This document shows positions 25,690-38,508 of a DNA stretch of 64,000 nt, piece by piece (position 1 is the stretch's first letter; each line of letters opens with the position of its first letter). The position numbers were made by a program, and so were the translations under genes. The notes beneath the pieces are model-generated. The model worked only from the letters and a program-made list of their open reading frames with translations. It searched no databases and was not told the origin of the DNA. Source of the DNA: Brugia malayi (Eukaryota; Nematoda; Chromadorea; Rhabditida; Onchocercidae); assembly GCF_000002995.4 (NCBI RefSeq), contig NW_025062479.1, positions 24,859,221 through 24,923,220 of the forward strand. The letters run 5' to 3'.

Positions 25690-25930
25690 GAAAAAATTAA
25701 CATCCGTAATCTGTAAAATAATAATAATAATATTGCATAAGATGAAAATAATCTGTAAAATAATAATAATAATAATCTGTAAAATAATAATAATAATAAT
25801 AATCTGTAAATAATAATAATAATCTGTAAATAATAATAATAATCTGTAAAATAATAATAATAATATTGCATAAGATGAAATAATCTGTAAAATAATAATA
25901 ATAATAATATTGCATAAGATGAAATTATAC
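25690..25930. repeat. AAT-rich repeat upstream of Twinkle
   Basis: Units of AATCTGTAAAATAATAATAA with three copies of TATTGCATAAGATGAAA, starting about 340 bases upstream of the Twinkle start codon. Confidence 0.8.
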
Positions 25931-27379
25931 CATTATTCAAAAAAGGAACATAAAAATGTGAATTCATTAAATATCAATAATTCAACAATTTAATTTTGCT
26001 TCTTTTAAGATAATTCCTTAAAATGAAAGATATAGAAAATTAAAAGTATTCATAAATTATGTAATTACAACCATTAGATAATACCGATCGAATAACTCTT
26101 CTTTTCATTTTTTTATTTTTTATTTTTTTTTTTTATTGATTAATAACTTTCATACAAATAATAAGAAATTTATCAACATTACATTAGTATAATAAATATA
26201 TCACTAAATAATAAATAGTAATAACAAAATACCTAATTATTAATACATGAAACAGAAATAATACACATTCTTTAGTATTACTTTTTTTTTTTTGTAATTA
26301 CAAAATTTAATGGATAATAATCAGTAATAAACTATTGAATGAGCATTTGTTGTATAGCTAACATTAAATTATTCATAATTCTATTATGTAATTTAAATAA
26401 CCATTCAAAACAAAAAACAAAAATCATTTTACTATTACATTTATTTCAAAATTGAATTCTATTTAATAACAAACTTTCTCGAAATCAAAACAAAAAAAAA
26501 AATCATTAGCCAAGCGATAATCCAATTCTTTCCATTTAAATAATATCAAGAATTACACACAAAATGAGAATCATTTGAATTACATAACTTAATAAATTAG
26601 AAAACATTTTAAATTCTCAATTCAATATATAAATGATTACAAGCAATTAATAATATAAACTTTATTATATCTATGGATTTTTTTTTTTTTTTTTTTCAAA
26701 AACTCAAAAATGAAAAAAAAACTTAAGAGTTATAAATTCTATGCTCTATATTTTATTTATATTCTTACAACAAAAAAAAAAAAGAAAAAAATTAAAATCG
26801 ATAACATATTCTATCGTCAAATCATTCAACTCTTCATATAGTTATCTTTTTATCTTTTAAAAACTACTCAAATCTCTAGAGAACGATGATAACATCAAAG
26901 ATATAACATTATTTTTTTATCATCATTTAAACATATTATACAAAATATCTATTCTCAATAATCCTAATTAAAAAGTAAAAAAAAAAAAAAAAAAAAATTT
27001 CAATAAAGCATACAATGCATAGAGTACATAAACTATAAAACAAAAAGCAAACATTAATTATTGATTGATTAAAAAAAATCCCATTTCTACCTTTTGGTAT
27101 TTTTTTCTATTTTTGTGCTATTCACTTGTTGCAACTACCAAAAATTCAAATAATAACTTTCGTTCTGAAAAAAAAAAAACAAAAAAAAAAAAAAAAAATC
27201 ACGACAAGAGGAGAGATTAGTTTTTAAAAGTATTGAAAAACTGATTAATAACAAACGAATAAGAAAACAAAAAAAAAAAAATTTTTTTTTCTCGTATAAT
27301 TTTTCAATTTCCTTTATTAAATTTTCATATAAGAATTAGTGCTTACCAAAATGAAAATTTTATAAGCATTCTAACTGAA
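25930..27379. other. Intergenic region between Twinkle and the glutathione peroxidase gene
   Basis: No coding exon was recognised. It holds A/T homopolymers and presumably the Twinkle promoter and the peroxidase 3' UTR. Confidence 0.5.
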
Positions 27380-27529
27380 TTATAAATCAACATGTTCGTT
27401 TAATAATTTTACAATATCCTCTTCTATATCGTTAGGTTGCACTGTAGGAGCATATCGTTCTACCTATAATAAGCAAAATTTTATAATTTTCTTACTTTCA
27501 TACAAAAAAAAAAAAAAAAACAAAACAGT

Positions 27530-27567
<38 letters not shown>

Positions 27568-28786
27568 AAAATATTATCAAAAATATTACATAGTAAATAA
27601 ATTTTGTAATAAAATTTACCACTTTTCCATGTCTATTAATAAGAAATTTAGTAAAATTCCATTTAATAGCATCTATTAGTGTGCCACTTTTTTGACTCTT
27701 TAAAAATTTATACAATGGATGTTCCTCTGCTCCATTAACATTAATTTTAGCATATAAATCAGGCTCAAAATTGAACGTTTCCTTTATAAAATGTTTAATT
27801 TCCATTTCATTTCCAGGTTCCTACAAATATTTATCATTTTTTCAAAAATTAATTTAAGCCTATTATTAGTTTATTATTAATTATCTTAATAATAAATCCT
27901 ATTATTAATTGTTTTTTTATTAATCCATTATTAATTTCCACATGTCTCTTTTTTTTTCTTAGAACAATGCCGCTTCTTTATTGTTTTTTTCGTTTAAAAT
28001 AGACAAAATGGACTTAATTGTACTTTAAATTCAAAAAAAAAAAAAAAAAAAAATTGATGAATATACCTGTGAAGCAAATTGATTACAAGGAAAAGCAGCT
28101 ATTGCTAAACCTTGTTCCTTGTATTTATCATGCAAATTTTTCAATTGTGCATAATTTGAATGAGTAAGACCACATTGAGATGCTACATTTACTATTAAAA
28201 CCACCTTATTCCTACAAACATATATTCAGCTATACTTTTCAATTTAAACAACATAATAAACATTAATCAACAATAAATTTTAGTATTCCTATCAAACATA
28301 AATAACTGGTTTTAAATTATAGCTGATATTTTTTGCTTAGTTTCAAGAAAAAGATTGAAAAAGACACCTGAACACTTTTTTTTTTTTTTTAAAGGTCAAT
28401 TCTAAATTACTTTTTTTTTAAATGAATAAATGGTTTGGATACACACACACACACACACCAACCTATATCGATTCAACGACACTTCTGCACCATTGATATC
28501 ACGAACTTGAAATTGATATATCGTATTTAATGAATCTTCTTTGGCTACAAATACACTAAATTACAAATATTTCTAATTCATTGTGGAAATCACATATGTA
28601 TTTATTCACAAGAATTGTTAATTTATAAATTGAATTTTAGTTTACTGAATTACTATGCTACTTGTAATATCTAATTGGATAATCAACTTTAATTAATTTA
28701 ACTATAAATTATATCATATATATTGTAGTGGACTTCCTACTTTTTTTTTTCCCAAATGATTTAAATCTATGCATACAGTAATAATA

Positions 28787-28821
<35 letters not shown>

Positions 28822-29145
28822 TAATAATAATAATAATAATAATAATATAATAATAATAATAGTAATAATATTAAAAAGTAGTTAATAATTAATAATAATA
28901 TCAATAATAATAACTAATAAATAATAATAATAGTAATTAATATAATAATAATAATGGTTGATTAATAATAATAAGTAATAGAAATAGTAGTCATAATAAA
29001 AGTGAAGATAATAATAACAATAATAATAATTAATAATAAACAAACCTTGGTAAGACATAACAAATAGCGCTAAAACTAGTAACTGAAGACACATTTTGAT
29101 TCCACTCAAACACATCAATTTTTTCCAATCCGGAAATGAACCCAT
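27380..29145 (-). CDS. Secreted phospholipid-hydroperoxide-type glutathione peroxidase, Cys form
   Basis: It reduces lipid and other hydroperoxides with a thiol donor. Five exons: 29046-29145, 28463-28544, 28067-28211, 27620-27820, 27380-27463; all phases close, giving 203 aa from the first ATG. The catalytic residues are present: Cys74 in [10 protein letters not shown] (TGT, not a selenocysteine TGA), Gln105 in FPCNQF, Trp163 in KWNFTKF. The signature [13 protein letters not shown] and the lack of the long insert of classical GPx1 place it with GPx4-like enzymes, as in nematodes. The N-terminus has a hydrophobic stretch [11 protein letters not shown] preceded by three possible start Met residues (1, 11, 18), so a signal peptide and secretion are likely; an internal start at Met18 would give about 186 aa. 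The first intron is filled with AAT repeats. Confidence 0.92.
28775..29040. repeat. (AAT)n array in the first intron of the peroxidase gene
   Basis: AAT units with irregular interruptions, running up to a few bases from the donor of exon 1. A (CA)n run of about 9 units at 28440-28458 abuts the donor of exon 2. Confidence 0.9.
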
Positions 29146-30300
29146 CGTTTTATGCTATCGTTTCGAGGAATATATTCTTCTAGAAGTTTATCATCCGATT
29201 ATTGATTATCTTTTATGAAATGTATAAATAATAGAGGAATGCTTAATACTAAATTACATGCAATAAGAAAAAATATTGCTTCAAGATAAAATATTGTACA
29301 AATCCTATTATTAAATATACCTATCTGTCAAAGTAAAGTTTAATTGCTAGGGAGAAAGTAAATTAATTTTGGAAGAGAAGAAAGCATTTTCATTACGTTA
29401 TTTTTCTTCCTATATTGATCGAATTTTAATCGATATCCTATCAGCAGAAATAGAGGAAAAATGATACAATTACGAATGCTATTAAATTTAAAAAAATAAA
29501 TAAATAAATAAAAATAAACATTGTATATTGTTTATTGAATCGATGAACTTACCGAAAAAAAATAAATAAATAAATAAAAACACATTAGGAAGAAATGCAT
29601 ATGATTAATATCATAGCATTGCTAAAGTGCAATAATTAATCATAACATTATTGCAATTTACAATTCTTTTATTTATTTATTTTTTTTTTTTTTTTCAATG
29701 ATATCATTACATAATTTTAAGCGGAATAAGAAAATACAAATAAACAAAATTACATTATTTAGCACAGCAAAAATTATTCTAATTAATACAAAATAGTCAT
29801 TCTCGATATATAAATCATTCTCGATATATAAAATACATAACCTAATACCATCACCGCTACTATTTATCACATGTAAAAAAGATCACATAACCAATTGCAT
29901 AATGATAAGTGAATAAGATAGATGTATCCTAGATGTCAAAAGAAGGTATAAACATACAAAAAATCACAGAAAGACACCCGTTAATCAGATATATTATAGG
30001 ATTAAAAGTAAATACAATGAACTGGGAAAGAGCAGTTGCATATCAAATTAATCCATATAAATTTTTTAAACTAACAATGATTAATTGAAATTTTCATTTT
30101 AAAACAAGTGAAAGAATTCCAAATGAAAATTGTAAAATTATAACTCATGTTGCTAACTCCTTTTATAAATACATCAAGATAATCCACTCTGAACTACTTC
30201 GAAGCAATAACAATTATTATGCATAGGTGTAAACATTATAATTTATCATTTCGAATAAAAACATAAATGGAAAAATTTAAACCAATAAAAAATCAGTAAC
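29146..30300. other. Intergenic region between the peroxidase and FkbM genes
   Basis: No gene was seen. It contains (AAAT)n runs and a T-rich run at 29677-29697. It should hold the promoter of the peroxidase gene. Confidence 0.5.
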
Positions 30301-32826
30301 CTATGCTAACAATATATTTCTAAAGCTGATGATTGCTGTTGTACCATCAACTATTTTCGAATATAACTTCCTGAATCCAAAATTTTCAAGTTGCAAGAAA
30401 TACATCAGAATACGACGATAGTTTTCGTTGTCTTCACCGATCCAAAATCTAGAAGCAAATGAAAGCAAAGTTATCAGAAGCTATAAATTGTTTTTGTTGC
30501 TATCACTGTTCGGAAAACAATTTCAAAGCCTTAAAAAAATCACTAATTTTATAACATCTTGAAAATTTTACCGAACTCTGAGATCTACATGGAGGACAAT
30601 ATTTTTGAATCGAACTGTCTCTAGTAAAGCAGGAAGAATATCCCATTCTCCACCATTAAGATCCATAATAAATTTATCTATTCGATGTTCATTAATAATG
30701 TCAATATATCTGATAAAGTTATCAAAAGCCATGCATTATTATCACTGCCATCAGGAACTGTACAATTTTTTGAAAAATATGGCGAAATGCCATAAGGATA
30801 TATGCTTTGAGTTGAAATCAATCTAAAATAAACAACTATTAAACACTCCTAATTTGTAAAGAACAGACTAAAGTGTTAATCTTTTAACTGTAATAACAAC
30901 ATCAATAAAAGTTTACCTTTTATTTGACTCTACTGGTGAGAAAAAATATACTTTACAAGGAAGAAAATGCTCGAAATTCTCCATTACTTCAAATCCACGA
31001 TAACTAAAATACAGCATCCAGAAATTACTAATTACATGTCATTAATTTTACTACAAACTACAAAGAAATTACCAATTACAACGTATAATCACATATAAAT
31101 AAATAATAAAAAACTTAGAACGTATACCTCACATACACTATAGTACATTTTTCCGTTACATTTAGTTTACACAGCAAAGGTATGCCATTTTTAATCTCCG
31201 ACACTTTATTACAATCCATATTTTCCTTTCTAAATGTTGTCAGATACTTCATAAGTCGCTTCTTTTCTTCCACTGGCGAACCTAAATAATATATTTTTTA
31301 ATGTCTATTAATAATTAAATATTACCTGAAGCAAATAACTCTTAACATGCATAATTCTACTATCGCTGATCAAATTGCTAAAACACTACTGACACATGTT
31401 ATTCTCACAATATAATTTCTCACAGTTAGATAAGTCATATCTGTAATATGTGAAAAAAAAAAAAAAAATGTAAATTACAATACTAATTTCTGCATCTCTT
31501 TTTAAGTATATTTAATGATTATTAACCAAAGCCAAAAATAGGCAAATCCACTTGATGATGCTCCTTTTTTATGAAACTGAGTCGATAATAGCAATTATGA
31601 GTCGTTCGATCACAGGCAGAATTTGATTCGGCTCCAATAAGGGCATAATGATATTTGAAGTACATCTGATATAATAATAAATACCAATCATATAACAAAT
31701 TTTCCATATTTTTTCCAATTTCGATGGTCAGGTGTAGCTGATCCGATTGCAAAACCTGCAATAATTATTACGACTTAAAGTCGTAATTTCAAATAGCACA
31801 AAGTTGCTGTAACTTCGAATAAAAAAAAAAAAAAAAACTCAAATAAAACATTGGTAAAGACCTTCAAAACTTGCTCCATTAGCTTGGGTGCATCACGAAG
31901 TTTTTGCAGTTGTGTTATTCTCAATTCTCCATTCTGAATGGGTGTATAAAAGTTGACAAATGCGATATCAAATTGCCTATGTAATAATTCACGAAATATA
32001 TCATCGGAATCCCAAATACCATTATCGTTTAGATAAAAAAGATAATGCATTTCCGCATCTGCAACGTATGTGATTAATTAAATTTTTATTTTGCTCTCAT
32101 CTAGATAATCAATCGTAAAATAGATAACAAAGTAATTTAGCAAGACTTACCGACGTTTCCTAAATTGTCAAGTGCTTTGAATCCTTCAGGAACAAAAAAT
32201 ATCCATCGTTCTGGAATCACTGCAGTCAAATAAAAAGCAAAATCATCTGGAGAACCACTAATGAACAAAGCATTGCTGAAATATGAGAGACACATGAAGC
32301 TAAATTCTCCTTGGATAGCAAAGTTTGAATTGCTACATTTGATGACTTCTAAAAAATAAACAGGTTCATCGAACAAGACTTGATAAACAAGTTTTAATTG
32401 GTTACATTGCTTTTTGATTTTATTGGCCAAACATAAAATTCAAAGAATACATTGCGCTATATCTTAATAATCTACCATTCAGTTGCTAATATTTCAAATA
32501 CTCGAAACTTGTCACTAAATCATCTCCAAGCAAATGACGAAGTCAAAATGAATACATATTATATATATATATATATATATTAATATCCAAGATGATTATT
32601 GCTGAAAATTGCATACCGTATTGTCTTGTTCAATGTTCCATCTGTACAAATCGTAAAAGCCCCTTTACTGTCACCAACAGTGATACCTTCCTCACATTTG
32701 TACTGTTTATGAGCTAATAATTCGTTAAGTCGTAACACTTCGGCTATTGTATCATTGAGTTTTGGTGGTGAGAATATATCCACATCTTTCCAGGTCAGTA
32801 GCGATACATTGTTCTTCGATATAATG
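30301..32826 (-). CDS. FkbM-family (Methyltransf_21) methyltransferase-like protein, 5' end unsure, frame break
   Basis: Exons on the minus strand: 32617-32826, 32151-32409, 31862-32058, 31527-31755, 31128-31281, 30917-31003, 30572-30822 and 30301-30448 (stop). Features typical of this nematode-expanded family are [20 protein letters not shown] followed by FFSPVES, then [20 protein letters not shown], and near the end [19 protein letters not shown]. An upstream half ([30 protein letters not shown]) looks like a second related domain. Two problems: within exon 30572-30822 the frame shifts by one base near 30730, and exon 32617-32826 ends in phase 2 whereas the next begins in phase 0. The acceptor at 32826 shows that an upstream exon is missing. 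Such proteins are S-adenosylmethionine-dependent in family annotation; the substrate here is unknown. Confidence 0.65.
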
Positions 32827-33839
32827 CTATAAATATAAATGATTACGCATTGGATAAACTTTGTGAAATATAATCCGAAATATTGCAAATATTGAAATAA
32901 ACTTAATAATATAAAGCTTAAATGATTTCTAATTTATCAATTCAACTAAAAAAATCTTGAAAATTGGTAAATATATAATATCAAAGATAAATCATTCAGT
33001 TAAATTAATATGCAATTAAATCTTCAAATAATAAACCTTTCAAAGGAAAATTTCGCAGTTATTGAATCAATCGATAACCAGATCAAATCATATATTACAT
33101 CCAGATCATTCACTATGAATATAATTGTACATACTGTTATCAGCCTTAACATCAATAATCCATTGATATATCGCATACCTAATTTCTCGATATCATTTAA
33201 TACTTAAATTTCAGCATCCACCGTCTAACGAAATAGCAACAGATCAGTATTATCATTGGCGGTATTTAGCTGAAATAATAATAATAGTAAAAGGTCAAAA
33301 GTTAATACTAATAAGTTTAAAATTACTAATGAAAATTGGAGAGGGTCAAAGGTCATACAGAAGTTATAAAAAAAAAAAAAAAGAGAGAGAATATATTTGA
33401 GAAAAAAGTGAGAAAATTTCTTTTGAAAATTTTTTGTTCGTTTCATATTTGTTACATAAATTAATGGATATTAATTAACTGAACTAATTTGATTTGAATT
33501 CTTTCGAATTATTTCAAATATAATTTACATTTAAAAAAAAAAAATGAATTGATTAATTTTAATAATGATTAGAAATATAAAATTATTAATATAGTTTATA
33601 CTTGTACGGAATGATTCTCTCGAAATATACTTTTTAAGTACAAATATATTGATGAATTATTAGAATATTTTTGTTTCTTTTTTTTTTTTTTCATACCTTC
33701 TTTGTTTTTTTTTTTTTTTTTAGCAAAAATATTCTTCATTGTGGAATTTTCCCATTCATATCTGAAGCATACAGAAAATATAGCCAAATTAAATAAAAAT
33801 AAAACAAAAAAAAAAAAAAAGGAAAGGAAGTAAGTAATT

Positions 33840-34113
33840 TGAATAATGAAGCAAATACTACCCGCTTTTTAATAATTTCAAAATAATTATCGTCGTGATT
33901 TGGCATAATTATTCAGTGCAATTATTGATTGATTAATTATTGATTGATTGATTGATACTAATAAGAAAATATAGCCAAATTAAATAAAATAAAAAAAAGG
34001 AAAGAAAGTAAGTAATTTGAATAATGAAGCAAATACTACCGCTTTTTAATAATTTCAAAATAATTATCGTCGTGATTTGGCATAATTATTCAGTGCAATT
34101 ATTGATTGATTGA

Positions 34114-34145
<32 letters not shown>

Positions 34146-34303
34146 ACTAATAAGAAATATAGCCAAATTAAATAAAAAAAAAAAAAGGAAAGGAAAGTAA
34201 GTAATTTGAATAATGAAGCAAATACTACCCGCTTTTTAATAATTTCAAAATAATTATCGTCGTGATTTGGCATAATTATTCAGTGCAATTATTGATTGAT
34301 TGA

Positions 34304-34339
<36 letters not shown>

Positions 34340-34858
34340 ACTAATAAGAAAATATAGCCAAATTAAATAAAATAAAAAAAGGAAAGGAAAGTAAGTAATT
34401 TGAATAATGAAGCAAATACTACCCGCTTTTAATAATTTCAAAATAATTATCGTCGTGATTTGGCATAATTATTCAGTGCAATTATTGATTGATTAATTAT
34501 TGATTGATTGATTGATTGATTGATACTAATAAGAAAATATAGCCAAATTAAATAAAAAAAAAAAAGGAAAGGAAAGTAAGTAATTTGAATAATGAAGCAA
34601 ATACTACCGCTTTTTAATAATTTCAAAATAATTATCGTCGTGATTTGGCATAATTATTCAGTGCAATTATTGATTGATTAATTATTGATTGATTGATTGA
34701 TACTAATAAGAAAATATAGCCAAATTAAATAAAAAAAAAAAAGGAAAGGAAAGTAAGTAATTTGAATAATGAAGCAAATACTACCCGCTTTTTAATAATT
34801 TCAAATAATTATCGTCGTGATTTGGCATAATTATTCAGTGCAATTATTGATTGATTAA

Positions 34859-34894
<36 letters not shown>

Positions 34895-35053
34895 ACTAAT
34901 AAGAAATATAGCCAAATTAAATAAAATTAAAAAAAGGAAAGGAAAGTAAGTAATTTGAATAATGAAGCAAATACTACCCGCTTTTTAATAATTTCAAAAT
35001 AATTATCGTTCGTGATTTGGCATAATTATTCAGTGCAATTATTGATTGATTGA

Positions 35054-35089
<36 letters not shown>

Positions 35090-35249
35090 ACTAATAAGAA
35101 AATATAGCCAAATTAAATAAAAATAAAAAAAGGAAAGGAAAGTAAGTAATTTGAATAATGAAGCAAATACTACCTGGTTTTTAATAATTTCAAAATAATT
35201 ATCGTCGTGATTTTGGCATAATTATTCAGTGCAATTATTGATTGATTGA

Positions 35250-35285
<36 letters not shown>

Positions 35286-35989
35286 ACTAATAAGAAAATA
35301 TAGCCAAATTAAATAAAAATAAAAAAAGGAAAGGAAAGTAAGTAATTTGAATAATGAAGCAAATACTACCCGCTTTTAATAATTTCAAAATAATTATCGT
35401 CGTGATTTGGCATAATTATTCAGTGCAATTATTGATTGATTAATTATTGATTGATTGATTGATACTAATAAGAAAATATAGCCAAATTAAATAAAAAAAA
35501 AAAAGGAAAGGAAAGTAAGTAATTTGAATAATGAAGCAAATACTACCCGCTTTTTAATAATTTCAAAATAATTATCGTCGTGATTTGGCATAATTATTCA
35601 GTGCAATTATTGATTGATTAATTATTGATTGATTGATTGATTGATTGATACTAATAAGAAAATATAGCCAAATTAAATAAAAATAAAAAAAAGGAAAGGA
35701 AAGTAAGTAATTTGAATAATGAAGCAATACTACCCGCTTTTTATAATTTCAAAATAATTATCGTCGTGATTTGCATAATTATTCAGTGCAATTATTGATT
35801 GATTAATTATTGATTGATTGATTGATTGATTGATACTAATAAGAAAATATAGCCAATTTAATTAAAAAAAAAAGGAAAGGAAAGTAAGTAATTTGAATAA
35901 TGAAGCAAATACTACCCGCTTTTAATAATTTCAAAATAATTATCGTCGTGATTTGGCATAATTATTCAGTGCAATTATTGATTGATTGA

Positions 35990-36041
<52 letters not shown>

Positions 36042-37545
36042 ACTAATAAGAAAATATAGCCAAATTAAATAAAAAAAAAAAAAGGAAAGGAAAGTAAGTA
36101 ATTTGAATAATGAAGCAAATACTACCCGTTTTTAATAATTTCAAAATAATTATCGTCGTGATTTGGCATAATTATTCAGTGCAATTATTGATTGATTAAT
36201 TATTGATTGATTGATTGATTGATTGATACTAATAAGAAAATATAGCCAAATTAAATAAAAAAAAAAAAGGAAAGGAAAGTAAGTAATTTGAATAATGAAG
36301 CAAATACTACCCGCTTTTTAATAATTTCAAAATAATTATCGTCGTGATTTGGCATAATTATTCAGTGGCAATTATTGATTGATTAATTTTTGTTGATTGA
36401 TTGATTGATTGATACTAATAAGAAAATATAGCCAAATTAAATAAAAAAAAAAAAAGGAAAGGAAAGTAAGTAATTTGAATAATGAAGCAAATACTACCCG
36501 CTTTTAATAATTTCAAAATAATTATCGTCGTGATTTGGCATAATTATTCAGTGCAATTATTGATTGATTAATTATTGATTGATTGATTGATTGATTGATA
36601 CTAATAAGAAAATATAGCCAAATTAAATAAAAAAAAAAAAAGGAAAGGAAAGTAAGTTATTTGAATAATGAAAGCAAATACTACCCGCTTTCTAATAATT
36701 TCAAAATAGTTATCTTCGTGATTTGGCATAATTATTCAGTGCAATTATTGATTGATTGATTATTGATTGATTGATTGATTGATTGATACTAATAAGAAAA
36801 TATAGCCAAATTAAATAAAAATAAAAAAAAGGAAAGGAAAGTAAGTAATTTGAATAATGAAGCAAATACTACCCGCTTTCTTAATAATTTCCAATATTTT
36901 TCTTTTTGTTATTTGCATAATTATTCAGTGCAATTATTGATTGATTAATTATTGATTGATTGATTGATTGATTGATACTAATAAGAAAATATAGCCAAAT
37001 TAAATAAAAAAAAAAAAGGAAAGGAAAGTAAGTAATTTGAATAATGAAGCAAATACTACCGGTTTTTTATTATTTTCAAATTATTATCGTCGTGATTTGG
37101 CATAATTATTCAGTGCAATTATTGATTGATTGATTATTGATTGATTGATTGATTGATTGATACTAATAAGAAAATATAGCCAAATTAAATAAAAATAAAA
37201 AAAAAGGAAAGGAAAGTAAGTAATTTGAATAATGAAGCAAATACTACCCGCTTTCTAATAATTTCAAAATAGTTATCTTCGTGATTTGGCATAATTATTC
37301 AGTGCAATTATTGATTGATTGATTATTGATTGATTGATTGATTGATTGATACTAATAAGAAAATATAGCCAAATTAAATAAAAATAAAAAAAAGGAAAGG
37401 AAAGTAAGTAATTTGAATAATGAAGCAAATACTACCCGCTTTTTAATAATTTCAAAATAATTATCGTCGTGATTTGGCATAATTATTCAGTGCAATTATT
37501 GATTGATTAATTATTGATTGATTGATTGATTGATTGATCAGTTGA
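33840..37545. repeat. About 187-bp tandem array with an exon-like ORF in each unit
   Basis: About 20 units (starting near 33849, 34027, 34216, 34409, 34593, 34770, 34961 and so on to 37426), each with a GAAGCAAATACTACCCGC core, TCAAAATAATTATCGTCGTG, a (TTGA)n run of variable length and an AAAAAGGAAAGGAAAG run. Read on the minus strand, each unit contains ATG and 14-15 codons (MPNHDDNYFEIIKK) followed by a GTAGTA donor-like sequence. Units differ by one base just before that donor (CCGC or CCCGC). The array lies directly upstream of the FkbM gene. Confidence 0.9.
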
Positions 37546-37559
37546 TACTAATAAAGTAA

Positions 37560-38508
37560 ATATGAATTTTCGTATAACCATGAATATAGGTGTGAAAATT
37601 TTTTTACGACTTTTTTTTTTTCTTTCTTCCTTAGGTTCATATGTTCGAAATATAACTTTGAAGAATTGCCTATTTCTTTTTTTTTCTTTTCAAATCATTC
37701 TGAAAGAAAAAAAAAAAAAAAACCAGATAACATTTAACTAGATAATATCACTTATTAATTGAAGTAAAATATAAGATGACATTTGGTGATTGATTAATTA
37801 ATACTGATAATGGTACATGATTTAATTAATTAATTAATTAATTAATTAACATATTATATCATATCATATAGAACAAAATTATATTTAAATACAATATGAC
37901 TATATTAAATACTAATTGCAAATAATTGACAAAAAAAAAAAAAAAAAACGAAATTTACAGAAAGGTAAATAAATAAGAAAGTAAATAATATAGGTAAAAA
38001 AATAAGAAAATAAGTAATATAAAATAATAGGTAAAAGTTGTATCGTTTTATTGCAATGACACACAACAATAAATGTAACTAACATTTTATTTTAAATCAT
38101 ATTATATTACACATTAGTTATTTACAAATAATTCATATTCATTTTCTATTTACTATAATTCTGAAATATGTCAATTAAAAATTTCAATGAATGCAACAAT
38201 TCTTGTTATATACGATTAAATAAAAATAAAAAAAAAAAAATAAATAAACAAATAAATAAATATTTAACTAGGAAAAAAATTAGCTAAATATTGATTAATC
38301 AAAAGAAACTGCTAATCAGGAAAAAGAAAAAAGAACTAACTAATTATTAATCATTGAAAAATTTTTTAATAATCTGAAATAATATAAGATAATATTTGAA
38401 AGACATTCATATAAATGATTAAAATGAAGGCAATGAGTAAAGATGAAAAAATAGGTAAAATATTAATTAATTAACTTTACATAAAATTTATTATAAACAT
38501 ATTCGATA
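37560..38508. other. Intergenic region downstream of the SLC26 gene
   Basis: AT-rich sequence with an (ATTA)n run at 37820-37848. No coding exon was recognised. Confidence 0.5.

Noticed and set aside
33840..37545. CRISPR-like array (regular repeat with variable part)
   Set aside because: The genome is eukaryotic, the unit is about 187 bases, and the variable part is a length-changing TTGA run, not unique spacers.
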